DNA from: Flavobacteriia bacterium | GTDB taxonomy: Bacteria; Bacteroidota; Bacteroidia; Flavobacteriales; Flavobacteriaceae | Length of the DNA stretch: 17,227 nt | Direction: 5' to 3' | Assembly: GCA_018500075.1 (NCBI GenBank) | Contig: JAHBAN010000263.1 | Location: forward strand, 1-17,227 | Shown here: in pieces, positions 1 through 7,216 of the stretch | How the letters are laid out: each line of letters begins with the position of its first letter | Numbering within the stretch: the first letter of the stretch is position 1 | Position numbers and translations under genes: made by a program | Notes under the pieces: generated by a model | Database searches by the model: none | The model's input: the letters and a program-made list of their open reading frames with translations, nothing else | Told to the model about the DNA's origin: nothing

Positions 1-1
1 G

Positions 2-247
2 AATGTGGATGAGGCCAAGACCTTCCTTAACTTTATCATGGACCCAGAAAACGCCGCGATGCTGTCTTCTTTTGCGCGCTATGCAAACGGGATTGCCGGT
101 TCGGAAGCCTTTATGCCGGACGACATGAAGTCGGCCCCCGAGATCGTTGTGCCTGCGGAGCTGAAAGCGGCGGCTTATGTGGCCAAGACCTGCCCGCCGG
201 AAGCGACCAAGCTCTACACGGCGATCTGGACCGAGCTTCAGAAATAA
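2..247 (+). CDS. Polyamine-type ABC transporter periplasmic binding protein, C-terminal fragment
   Basis: The gene enters from beyond the left edge, so only about the last 81 codons and the stop are visible. The reading frame has complete codons from position 2. The visible part resembles the end of the spermidine/putrescine-binding family (PotD/PotF, SBP_bac_8 type): a 'FIMDPENAAMLSSFARYANG' helix in which the final lobe closes, an 'APEIVVP' segment, and a terminal 'KLYTAIWTELQK' helix of the sort seen at the ends of these proteins. Such proteins capture polyamines or related cations in the periplasm and deliver them to an ABC permease. The ligand cannot be judged because the binding residues lie in the missing part. 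A strong terminator starts 9 nt after the stop, so this gene probably ends a transporter operon to the left. A binding protein for another small solute is possible. Confidence 0.72.
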   Translation, partial: NVDEAKTFLNFIMDPENAAMLSSFARYANGIAGSEAFMPDDMKSAPEIVVPAELKAAAYVAKTCPPEATKLYTAIWTELQK

Positions 248-255
248 TGCGATTT

Positions 256-288
256 GGCCCCGCTCGTGTGGCGGGGCCGTTTTCTTTT
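256..288 (+). terminator. Rho-independent terminator after the binding-protein gene
   Basis: A perfect 8-bp stem, GGCCCCGC (256-263) and GCGGGGCC (271-278), encloses a 7-nt loop and is followed by GTTTTCTTTT. It lies only 12 nt before the start codon of the amidohydrolase at 301, so it probably separates the transporter transcript from the downstream catabolic genes, or tunes read-through into them. Confidence 0.88.
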
Positions 289-300
289 GCGGAGAGCGAA

Positions 301-1977
301 ATGACCCCCGATATTATCATTCACAATGGCGCGTTGATGACGTTTGACGGGACGCAGCCACAGGCCGAAGCCCTCGCGATCGCGCAGGGGGTGATTACGG
401 CTGTTGGCTGCGCCAGCGAGATTGTGGCGCTGGCAGGCCCGGACACGCGCCTGATTGATGCCAAGGGTGGCACTGTTTTGCCCGGATTTATCGACAGCCA
501 TGTGCATCTCTTCGGCGGCTCTGTCGAGTTGAGCTGTCTGAGCCTGTATGGTGTGAGCGGGCTGGAGGATATGGCTGCGGCGATCAGGCCCTATGCGGCG
601 GAGAATGCCGAGGACCGGCTCGTTTTCTGCGTGATGTGTGACTATGGAATTTTGGGCACAGGCAAGACGCCAACGCGTCATGACCTTGACTATATTTTGC
701 CGGACCGTCCCTTGGCGATGTTTGCACCCGATCACCATACCGTCTGGGCCAATACGGCGGCGCTCAAGCTGGCGGGGCTGCTGGAGGGCGGAGAGGTTGA
801 TGCGGGGTCGCTTATTGTGATGGGCGAGGACGGTTTGGCCAGTGGCGAACTTCTGGAGCCGGGCGCCTATAGCCCCGTTCTGGCGCTGACAAAGCACGGC
901 GGGCGCGAAATGATGGGGCTGACGACGGGCAAAGACCCTGTGCCTGCGCCCAGCGCAGCCGAGCGCGAGATGGATAAGGATGTGATTGCTCAGGGGTTGG
1001 CGCATTGCGCTGCGCAGGGCATCACGGGGCTGCATCTTATGGATGGGAATGTGTATCAGGCAGAGCTTTTGAGCGAGCTTGAGGCCGAGGGGCGGCTTTT
1101 GTGCCGCTGTGAGGTGCCGTTTCACTTCAAAGGCACAGACCCGATTGAGCGGATCGCGGCGGAAGCGCCTGCGATGCGGGCGCGCTTTCAGGGCGACATG
1201 GTGCGCTCTGCGCATCTCAAGATGTTTATTGACGGTGTCATCGAGAGCGGCACGGCCCTGATGCTTGAGCCATATCCCGGAGCGATGGGTGCGGGCGGGA
1301 ACATGGGCGATGAAGTTTTCACGCAGGAGCATTTTGTGGCCGCTTGTATCGAGGCGGACCGATTGGGCTTTCAGATCGCGGTTCATGCGATTGGTGATGC
1401 GGGGGTGCGGCGCACGATTGATGCCTATGAGGCGGCGCAAAAGGCCAATGGTCTGCGCGACAGCCGCCACCGTATCGAGCATTTGGAAGTGATGCATCCC
1501 AGCGATATTCCGCGGCTGGCCGAGCTTGGCATTGTCGCCTCTATCCAGCCGGGCCATGCGCCCTTTGGCGGGTATTTTCCGCCGACGGGTGTCGGGCAGT
1601 ATTTGCATGATCATCAGATTGCGGGAGCTTATGCTTGGCAGGACATTCGCGAGACAGGTGCCAAAGTCATTTTCTCGACAGATTGGCCGGTGATCCCTGT
1701 GGATGTGATGACCAATGTCAAAGCGGCGGTGGCCCCGCAAGATCTGGGGGCACCATGGAAAAGCCAAGCCCAGAGTCTCGCGGACACATTGGAGAGCTAC
1801 ACAAAAAACAACGCCTGGGTCGAGTTTAGGGAAGACCGCAAGGGGCAATTGGCTGTTGGCATGATGGCGGATGTTGCGGTGATGAGCCATGATCTGGCCG
1901 AGCTTGCGCCCGAGCGGCTGACCGAGGCGGCCGCGATTGTCACGATTTGCAACGGTAAGGTGACGTTTGCGCGCTAA
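301..1977 (+). CDS. Metal-dependent amidohydrolase, YtcJ-like (Amidohydro_3)
   Basis: This 558-residue cytoplasmic enzyme (no signal peptide) belongs to the amidohydrolase superfamily, near YtcJ and N-substituted formamide deformylases. Visible metal-centre residues are the HxH pair H67/H69 in 'GFIDSHVHLFGG', K307 in 'HLKMFIDG' as the likely carbamylated lysine, H362 in 'VHAIGDAG', H394 in 'HRIEHLE' and D461 in 'STDWP'. The superfamily hydrolyses C-N or C-O bonds. The substrate is not evident. The start at 301 has GGAGAG five bases upstream and gives the usual 'DIIIHNGALMTFDG' N-terminus. An in-frame ATG at 247 would place the preceding terminator inside the gene. Next comes an MmgE/PrpD-family gene after 87 nt on the same strand, so the two probably act in one degradation pathway. 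Length and motifs look intact. Confidence 0.9.
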   Translation: MTPDIIIHNGALMTFDGTQPQAEALAIAQGVITAVGCASEIVALAGPDTRLIDAKGGTVLPGFIDSHVHLFGGSVELSCLSLYGVSGLEDMAAAIRPYAAENAEDRLVFCVMCDYGILGTGKTPTRHDLDYILPDRPLAMFAPDHHTVWANTAALKLAGLLEGGEVDAGSLIVMGEDGLASGELLEPGAYSPVLALTKHGGREMMGLTTGKDPVPAPSAAEREMDKDVIAQGLAHCAAQGITGLHLMDGNVYQAELLSELEAEGRLLCRCEVPFHFKGTDPIERIAAEAPAMRARFQGDMVRSAHLKMFIDGVIESGTALMLEPYPGAMGAGGNMGDEVFTQEHFVAACIEADRLGFQIAVHAIGDAGVRRTIDAYEAAQKANGLRDSRHRIEHLEVMHPSDIPRLAELGIVASIQPGHAPFGGYFPPTGVGQYLHDHQIAGAYAWQDIRETGAKVIFSTDWPVIPVDVMTNVKAAVAPQDLGAPWKSQAQSLADTLESYTKNNAWVEFREDRKGQLAVGMMADVAVMSHDLAELAPERLTEAAAIVTICNGKVTFAR

Positions 1978-2032
1978 AGCGTGACGCAAACCTCATTGAC
2001 GCATCCCTGTGCGCCTCCCAGAGTTTTTCTGT

Positions 2033-2060
2033 GGGGCGCAGCCCCGGCTGATTTGGGGGC
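2033..2060 (+). promoter_or_regulatory. Possible mutually exclusive hairpins in the leader of the MmgE/PrpD gene
   Basis: GCCCC (2041-2045) can pair upstream with GGGGC (2033-2037, 3-nt loop) or downstream with GGGGC (2056-2060, 10-nt loop). The second option covers the likely Shine-Dalgarno GGGGG (2055-2059) of the start at 2065. This is read from sequence only. G/C runs are common in this genome, so chance is a real alternative. Confidence 0.25.
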
Positions 2061-2064
2061 AACC

Positions 2065-3405
2065 ATGACCTTTGACGAGATTGCAGCGTTTGTTTTGGGG
2101 CCGATTGATGTGCCTGACAGCGCGCTTGAGATGACAGCGAGTTTGCTGATTGACACATTGGGCGTGGCGGCGGGGGCGGCGGATATGGATGCCGGGCGGA
2201 TTGCCCGTGATCATGCGGTGCGCTTTCAGAACACAGCCGAGGCGCGGGACCGGGCGACACTCCTGTTTGACGGGCGCAAGACCTCTCTCACGGGGGCGGC
2301 CTTTGCGCTTGCAACGCAGATCGACAATCTGGACGGGCATGACGGCTATAACCCGACCAAAGGCCATATCGGCTGCGCTGTTGTGCCGGCGCTTTGCGTT
2401 TTTGCCGAGCAGATGCCCGATCTGACAGGGCGCGCGGCGCTAGAGGCTTTGGCGATGGCCTATGAGGTGGCGGCGCGGGCCGGGATGGCGCTGCACGGGA
2501 GCGTGAGCGATTATCACACCTCCGGTGCGTGGAATGCGCTCGGGGTTGTGGCGCTGGCCTGTCGTCTGCGCGGCGATGACCCTGAAACTTTGCGCCAGGC
2601 GCTCGGGATTGCCGAATATCACGGGCCGCGCAGTCAGATGATGCGCGAGATCGCCACGCCGACGATGCTTCATGACGGCTCGGGCATGGGGGCTATGGTT
2701 GGCGCGATGGCTGTTTTGATGGCCGAAGACGGGTTTACGGGGGCGCCTGCGATCACGGTTGAGGCCGAGGCGGCTGCACAATATTGGGCAGATTTGGGGC
2801 AGCTTTGGACTGTGGAGCTGAACTATATCAAGCCCTATCCGATCTGTCGTTGGGCTCATGCCGCGATTGATGCGCTGGGGGGAATGCTTGAGGCGCATCA
2901 GCTCAAGGAGGCGGATATCGAGCGTATTGAGGTGCGCACCTTTGCAGAATCAGCCGAGCTTTTTGCGGGGCTGCCCGAGACAACGTCGCAGGCGCAGTAT
3001 TCACTCGGGTTTGCTTTGGCGACGCGGCTTGTGCACGGGCATATTGGCCCTGAGCATATTTCGGGAGCCGGGCTGACAGACAAGGCTGTGGCGGACGCGC
3101 TCAAGAAAATCACCGTGCAAGAAGATCCGCGCCATTCGGAGCGCTTTCCACTTGGGCGGTGGTCTGATGTGACGCTTGTCCTGAAAGACGGTCAAACGCT
3201 TCGGTCTGGCGATGTTCATGCGCGCGGCGGGCCTGAATCTCCGATGGGTTTGGACGAGGTCGAGCGCAAGTTTTATAACTTTTGTGCTGCACTGCCCGAG
3301 GCGCGGCGCAAGGCGATCTGGGCCGCACGTGCCCGCCTTCTGGAGCCGGAGGCAAAGTTTTCCGAGCTGCTTGCGCTCTTGTTTGACGAGGTTGCGCCGG
3401 GCTGA
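2065..3405 (+). CDS. MmgE/PrpD family protein
   Basis: The 446-residue protein has the two-domain layout of the MmgE/PrpD family, which includes 2-methylcitrate dehydratase PrpD and cis-aconitate decarboxylase. Visible family landmarks are the Asp/His segment around residues 87-101 ('DNLDGHDGYN...GHIG'), the 'GFTGAPAITVE' transition, and 'YIKPYPICRWAHAAID' at 254-268. The reaction is probably lyase- or isomerase-like on a carboxylic acid, but the substrate is unknown. Many family members carry a lysine in the 'TK.LH.G' or 'TMLKDG' segment; here the segment reads 'TMLHDGSG'. The frame is open from a GTG at 1981, but that codon has no ribosome site. ATG 2065 has GGGGG five bases upstream and gives the normal family length. 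It follows the amidohydrolase in the same direction and ends at a terminator. Confidence 0.85.
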   Translation: MTFDEIAAFVLGPIDVPDSALEMTASLLIDTLGVAAGAADMDAGRIARDHAVRFQNTAEARDRATLLFDGRKTSLTGAAFALATQIDNLDGHDGYNPTKGHIGCAVVPALCVFAEQMPDLTGRAALEALAMAYEVAARAGMALHGSVSDYHTSGAWNALGVVALACRLRGDDPETLRQALGIAEYHGPRSQMMREIATPTMLHDGSGMGAMVGAMAVLMAEDGFTGAPAITVEAEAAAQYWADLGQLWTVELNYIKPYPICRWAHAAIDALGGMLEAHQLKEADIERIEVRTFAESAELFAGLPETTSQAQYSLGFALATRLVHGHIGPEHISGAGLTDKAVADALKKITVQEDPRHSERFPLGRWSDVTLVLKDGQTLRSGDVHARGGPESPMGLDEVERKFYNFCAALPEARRKAIWAARARLLEPEAKFSELLALLFDEVAPG

Positions 3406-3437
3406 CGGCGCCGGTTTTGGCGGGCCGCAGGCGTCTG

Positions 3438-3462
3438 AAAAAGGCCTTGCGGCGGCCTTTTT
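3438..3462. terminator. Bidirectional terminator between the MmgE/PrpD gene and tRNA-Gln
   Basis: A perfect 9-bp inverted repeat, AAAAAGGCC (3438-3446) and GGCCTTTTT (3454-3462), has a 7-nt loop. It gives a U-tract in both directions, so it can end the plus-strand MmgE/PrpD transcript and the minus-strand tRNA transcript. Confidence 0.85.
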
Positions 3463-3493
3463 GGCGCGCGCTTTTTGTGATTTTAAGAGTGAT

Positions 3494-3568
3494 TGGCTGG
3501 GATGGTAGGATTCGAACCTACGATCTACTGTACCAAAAACAGTTGCCCTACCGCTAGGCCACATCCCA
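3494..3568 (-). tRNA. tRNA-Gln (anticodon UUG)
   Basis: On the minus strand the 72-nt body folds as a full cloverleaf. The acceptor is TGGGATG/CATCCCA, the D-stem GCCT/GGGC, the anticodon stem ACTGT/ACAGT with loop TTTTGGT (anticodon TTG, plus-strand 3534-3536), the variable loop 5 nt, and the T-arm GTAGG-TTCGAAT-CCTAC. The discriminator is G, and CCA is encoded (3494-3496). It reads CAA, and with wobble perhaps CAG. A promoter lies just upstream and a terminator just downstream, so it looks like a single-gene unit. Confidence 0.97.
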
Positions 3569-3579
3569 ACTCTGAGCGC

Positions 3580-3608
3580 TAATTACGCGCAAGATGCGAT
3601 GCTTTCAA
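3580..3608 (-). promoter_or_regulatory. Sigma-70-type promoter for tRNA-Gln
   Basis: Read on the minus strand, TTGAAA (plus 3603-3608) and TAATTA (plus 3580-3585) are separated by exactly 17 nt. The -10 box lies 11 nt before the mature tRNA 5' end, leaving only a few leader nucleotides. This is the best promoter match in the window. Confidence 0.6.
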
Positions 3609-3651
3609 GTCTGATATGAAAATTTTTCGCATCTCTGTGTCAGGGAGCGCA

Positions 3652-4149
3652 TCATTCAATGATTTCATCTGGTTTGACGCCCCAAAGCGCTGTTTTTCTG
3701 GCCCAGCCTTTATATCCGCCCGCTGAAAGCCTGCACCAATCTGCGCTGCATTGCAGAAGGCGTGCGATCACGCCGGCTTCGAGTCGGGCGGAAATCTGTG
3801 TGTCGGGATTCGGGCGAATGTTGAGCGGGAGCATATCTTCGTCGATGATCACATTGCGCGAGCCGGAGAGCAAAGAGTAGTGCACCCAGCCGCCGACACC
3901 GTCGCGGTCGCGCACGCGGCGCCAATGGCCGTATTCTGCCGTGATCTCGACAGGCATACCCTTGCGGGTGAAAACCCAGTCGATTTTGTGGCTGAGGGAT
4001 GGCCCGCGGCGGACGTTGCATTCGTCAGATTTGATCGACACAAAACGCGGGATTGGCAGGTTTGTGGCGCTGCCACGCGTTGTTTCGGCTTGTGCCGTGG
4101 TTGCGAGAACCGTCAGGGCCAAAAAGATGGCTGTAAAGTATCGGATCAT
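3652..4149 (-). CDS. Exported tandem SH3-domain protein
   Basis: This 165-residue protein starts with a signal peptide, a hydrophobic stretch at 5-19 and a cleavage site after AQA at residue 21, so it should reach the periplasm. Residues about 35-96 form a bacterial SH3 domain ('DECNVRRGPS' and 'GWVHYSLLSG'). Residues about 100-158 look like a second SH3 repeat ('LNIRPNPDT', 'GYKGWARKTALWG'). Two cysteines, C134 and C139, may form a disulfide. Such small alphaproteobacterial proteins are generally thought to bind peptidoglycan or other envelope partners; no enzymatic motif is present. It lies upstream of tRNA-Gln in the same direction, with no clear terminator between them, and is transcribed away from the dehydrogenase gene that starts at 4258. 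The exact role is unknown. Confidence 0.82.
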   Translation of the reverse strand: MIRYFTAIFLALTVLATTAQAETTRGSATNLPIPRFVSIKSDECNVRRGPSLSHKIDWVFTRKGMPVEITAEYGHWRRVRDRDGVGGWVHYSLLSGSRNVIIDEDMLPLNIRPNPDTQISARLEAGVIARLLQCSADWCRLSAGGYKGWARKTALWGVKPDEIIE

Positions 4150-4257
4150 GCTTTTGCCTGCGTTGCTGCTTTTTTGCCGCTGGGTTCTTGTGCCTCGGCT
4201 GTCTATCGTTCACTTTGCCAGTAACGCACAAAAAAGAAAAGCGAATGGAGCTTGCCG

Positions 4258-5244
4258 ATGCCATCTGGACGCCTGAGTGTTGTTGTGACGCGACGCCTGC
4301 CTGAGCCTGTCGAAACACGAATGAAAGAACTCTTCGATGTGACCCTGCGCGAGGACGACACGCCGATGAGCCGCGAGGAGCTGGCCACGGCTATGGCGCA
4401 GGCGGATATTCTGGTTCCGACGCTTACGGATACGATTGATGCGAATTTGCTCGCGAGAGCGGGCGAGCGTCTGAAGCTGATTGCCAACTTCGGGGCGGGG
4501 TTTGATCATATTGATGTGGCGAGCGCCTTGCAGCGGGGCATTCTTGTGTCCAACACGCCCGGAGTTTCGGCGGATGACACGGCGGATATGACACTGGCGC
4601 TGATGATGGCTGTGACGCGGCGCATTCCCGAAGGGTTGCAGCAGATCAAAGACGGCGGGTTCTCGGGCTTTTCGCCAACGGCGCTTCTGGGTGCGCGGGT
4701 GAGCGGCAAGCGGCTTGGGATATTGGGCATGGGGCGTGTCGGTCAGGCGGTTGCGCGGCGGGCGCGTGCCTTCGGGATGCAGATCCATTACCACAACCGC
4801 CGCCGTTTGCGCGAGGAGGCAGAGGCGGCGTTTGAGGCGACCTATTGGGAAAGCCTTGATCAGATGGTGGTGCGGATGGATGTGATTTCGGTCAATTGCC
4901 CCCATACACCCTCGACGTTTCATTTGATGAATGCGCGGCGTCTCAAGCTCATGAAAGACGGTGCTGTGATCATCAATACCTCGCGGGGCGAAGTGATTGA
5001 CGAGCCGGCTTTGACGCGGCTTTTGAAGTCGGGCGATATTGCCGGTGCGGGGCTAGATGTCTTTGAGCATGAAGGCGAGGCGAATTCCGAGCTGCGGAAT
5101 TTGCAAAATGTTGTGCTGCTGCCGCATATGGCGAGTGCGACTGTGGAAGGCCGTCTTGAGATGGGTGAAAAAGTCATCATCAATATCAAGACCTTTGCAG
5201 ACGGGCACCGCCCGCCGGATCAGGTTGTGCCGTCTATGCTATAG
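4258..5244 (+). CDS. D-2-hydroxyacid dehydrogenase (glyoxylate/hydroxypyruvate reductase-like)
   Basis: The 328-residue cytoplasmic enzyme belongs to the D-isomer-specific 2-hydroxyacid dehydrogenase family. The Rossmann motif is 'GILGMGRVG' at 154-162. The catalytic residues are R243 ('TSRGEV'), E272 ('DVFEHEG') and H290 ('LLPHMASAT'). The segment after the second beta strand, 'HYHNRRRL', has arginines instead of the acidic residue that favours NAD, so I infer NADPH. The closest known role is reduction of glyoxylate and hydroxypyruvate to glycolate and D-glycerate (GhrB/GyaR type). ATG 4258 has GGAG seven bases upstream and is preferred to the in-frame TTG at 4252. It is divergent from the SH3 gene across 108 nt, which must hold both promoters, though I see no convincing boxes there. 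The gamma-glutamyltransferase gene follows after 54 nt. Confidence 0.88.
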   Translation: MPSGRLSVVVTRRLPEPVETRMKELFDVTLREDDTPMSREELATAMAQADILVPTLTDTIDANLLARAGERLKLIANFGAGFDHIDVASALQRGILVSNTPGVSADDTADMTLALMMAVTRRIPEGLQQIKDGGFSGFSPTALLGARVSGKRLGILGMGRVGQAVARRARAFGMQIHYHNRRRLREEAEAAFEATYWESLDQMVVRMDVISVNCPHTPSTFHLMNARRLKLMKDGAVIINTSRGEVIDEPALTRLLKSGDIAGAGLDVFEHEGEANSELRNLQNVVLLPHMASATVEGRLEMGEKVIINIKTFADGHRPPDQVVPSML

Positions 5245-5298
5245 GCTTGCGCCTGTTGCGTTCGGAGGCGGCGGGCGGCCCGGAAAGGAGTGGTCTTG

Positions 5299-7092
5299 AT
5301 GAAATATCTGGGCAGTCTGGTTTTGGCCGCAAGTCTCAGTGTGAGCGGGGTTTTGCCCGCTACGGCGCAGCAAGTTTCGGATGAGCTTGCGCCCGAAGGC
5401 ACAACAGAGCTTGGCGGATATGCGCTGAACGAGGCTGTGCGTGCGGCTTTGGCGACAAAGACGGCTGGCGCGCCGGCGCGGGCCGAGCGCTGGATGATTT
5501 CGGCGGCAAACCCCTATGCGGCAGAGGCCGGCGCGGCTGTTCTGTCTGAGGGTGGCACAGCGGCGGATGCTATGGTTGCGGTTCAGGCCGTTTTGGGGCT
5601 GGTTGAGCCGCAAAGCTCTGGCCTTGGCGGGGGCGCCTTCTTGCTTTGGTATGAGGCTGCAACAGGCGCGATCACAACGCTTGATGGGCGCGAGACAGCT
5701 CCTTTGGCTGCGCGGCCCAGGCTGTTTCAGGATGCTGAGGGCGCGCCGCTGAAATTCTTTGATGCGGTGGTTGGCGGGCGGTCTGTCGGGGTTCCGGGCA
5801 CGCCTGCATTGATGCAGGAGGCGCACCGCCGCTGGGGCAGCCGCTCTTGGGCGGGGTTGTTCGGGCGCGCGATCACGCTGTCAGAAGACGGCTTTATCGT
5901 GTCGCCGCGGCTTGCGGAGATGGTTGCGGCGGATGCCGAGCGCTTGGCGCGCGACCCTGAGGCGCGGGCGTATTTCTTTCCGCAGGGGCGCGCGCTGACT
6001 GCGGGCGCTTTGCATCGCAATCCGGCCTATGCAACGAGTTTGCGCGCTTTGGCGGGCAAGGGCGTGACGCCGTTTTATACGGGGTCGATTGCCAAGGCGA
6101 TTGTGGAGAAGGTGCGAAATGCCCCAGACAATGCAGGCGTTTTGAGTGAGGTTGATTTTGCGCTGTATCAGGTGCGCGAGCGCGCGGCTGTCTGTGCGCC
6201 TTATCGTGGTCATGAGGTCTGTGGCATGGGGCCGCCGTCGTCGGGCGGGATCACTGTTGGCCAGAGTCTGGGCTTGCTTGAGCCTTATGATCTTGGCGGG
6301 CCAGAGGAGGCGCGCAGCTGGCGGTTGATCGGGGATGCCAGCCGTCTCAGCTTTGCCGACCGTGGGCGCTATATTGCGGACAGTGATTATGTGCCTGTGC
6401 CCGTAAAGGGCCTGCTTGACCGGGCGTATTTGCGCGAGCGTGCCGCGCTTTTGGCCGGGGAGCGCGCGCTAGAGGCGGTGAGCGCCGGGCAGCCCGAGTT
6501 TGATCACAGTCTCGATCTGGCAGATGATGAGGCTATAGAGCTGCCTTCGACATCGCATATTTCGATTGTCGACAGCTTTGGCAACGCGCTGTCTATGACC
6601 ACGACGATTGAAAACGCCTTTGGCTCGCGGCTCATGGTCGGGGGCTTTTTGCTCAACAACGAGCTGACAGACTTCTCGTTTCGCTCCCATCGGGACGGCG
6701 TTCCGATTGCCAATCGGGTTGAGCCGGGCAAGCGGCCACGCAGCTCTATGGCTCCAACGATTGTGATGCGCGGTGGCGCTCCTGTGGCTGTTTTGGGCAG
6801 CCCGGGCGGCTCGCGGATTATTCCGTATGTTGCAAAAACCGTGGTGGCGGTGATTGACTGGGAGATGGACGCTCAGGAGGCCGTTGGCCTGCCACATCTG
6901 GTGAACCGTTTTGGCCGATATGATCTGGAAAAGGGCACGCCTGCCGAGGCTCTGGCGGGGCCTTTGCGCGCCATGGGCTATGAGGTCAACCTCAGGGGGC
7001 TGAACTCGGGGTTGCATCTGATTTTGGTGGGGGAGGATGGCCTCACAGGGGGCGCTGATCCGCGCCGCGAGGGTATTGTGCTGGGCGAGTAG
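5299..7092 (+). CDS. ggt: Gamma-glutamyltransferase, periplasmic
   Basis: The 597-residue proenzyme has a signal peptide cut after ATA at residue 23, so it acts in the periplasm. The family hydrolyses or transfers the gamma-glutamyl group of glutathione and related peptides after self-cleavage into two subunits. Cleavage is expected between S417 and T418 in 'LPSTSHISIVD', freeing the T418 nucleophile. Other family residues are R131 ('TLDGRETAP', binds the glutamyl carboxylate), D458 ('NNELTDFS'), S482/S483 ('RPRSSMAPTIV') and the Gly-Gly oxyanion motif 'GSPGGSRI' near 503-504. About 40 residues between signal and core ('LAPEGTTELGGYALNEAV...') form a short extension. ATG 5299 has AAAGGAG with 8-nt spacing. 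It lies 54 nt after the hydroxyacid dehydrogenase on the same strand and may be cotranscribed with it. The pair could feed glutamate and glycine-derived carbon into metabolism. Confidence 0.93.
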   Translation: MKYLGSLVLAASLSVSGVLPATAQQVSDELAPEGTTELGGYALNEAVRAALATKTAGAPARAERWMISAANPYAAEAGAAVLSEGGTAADAMVAVQAVLGLVEPQSSGLGGGAFLLWYEAATGAITTLDGRETAPLAARPRLFQDAEGAPLKFFDAVVGGRSVGVPGTPALMQEAHRRWGSRSWAGLFGRAITLSEDGFIVSPRLAEMVAADAERLARDPEARAYFFPQGRALTAGALHRNPAYATSLRALAGKGVTPFYTGSIAKAIVEKVRNAPDNAGVLSEVDFALYQVRERAAVCAPYRGHEVCGMGPPSSGGITVGQSLGLLEPYDLGGPEEARSWRLIGDASRLSFADRGRYIADSDYVPVPVKGLLDRAYLRERAALLAGERALEAVSAGQPEFDHSLDLADDEAIELPSTSHISIVDSFGNALSMTTTIENAFGSRLMVGGFLLNNELTDFSFRSHRDGVPIANRVEPGKRPRSSMAPTIVMRGGAPVAVLGSPGGSRIIPYVAKTVVAVIDWEMDAQEAVGLPHLVNRFGRYDLEKGTPAEALAGPLRAMGYEVNLRGLNSGLHLILVGEDGLTGGADPRREGIVLGE

Positions 7093-7161
7093 GCTCAAGC
7101 GAGCGTGAGACATTTATTCAGAGAGTCGTTTTTTGCCCTAAGCGGTCGGGAGTCTGCCTCG

Positions 7162-7206
7162 CTTGGCTTTGGCTTTGCGTCATATGATGGTCAACGCCAA
7201 GCCAAG
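7162..7206 (+). promoter_or_regulatory. Inverted repeat overlapping the ribosome site of the dimethylglycine dehydrogenase-like gene
   Basis: CTTGGCTTTGGC (7162-7173) is complementary to GCCAAGCCAAG (7196-7206) with one bulged T, giving an 11-bp stem around a 22-nt loop. The 3' arm runs into the Shine-Dalgarno AAGGAG (7204-7209) of the start at 7217. In RNA it could partly hide the ribosome site; in DNA it could be an operator. The loop contains the palindrome TCATATGA (7180-7187). Confidence 0.45.
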
Positions 7207-7216
7207 GAGTCGGCTC

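Noticed and set aside
247..300. ATG at 247 overlapping the preceding stop (TAATG) as start of the amidohydrolase
   Set aside because: It has no ribosome site, adds 18 residues unlike the family N-terminus, and puts the terminator inside the coding region. ATG 301 with GGAGAG is better.
238..1989. Long minus-strand open frame of 583 codons opposite the amidohydrolase
   Set aside because: It mirrors a gene with clear metal-site motifs. Its product is rich in Arg, His and Gln with no recognisable domain, as expected of an antisense shadow in GC-rich DNA.
4150..4257. Promoter pair in the divergent spacer between the SH3 gene and the hydroxyacid dehydrogenase gene
   Set aside because: Some promoter must lie here, but the boxes I found on either strand match the consensus too poorly to report.
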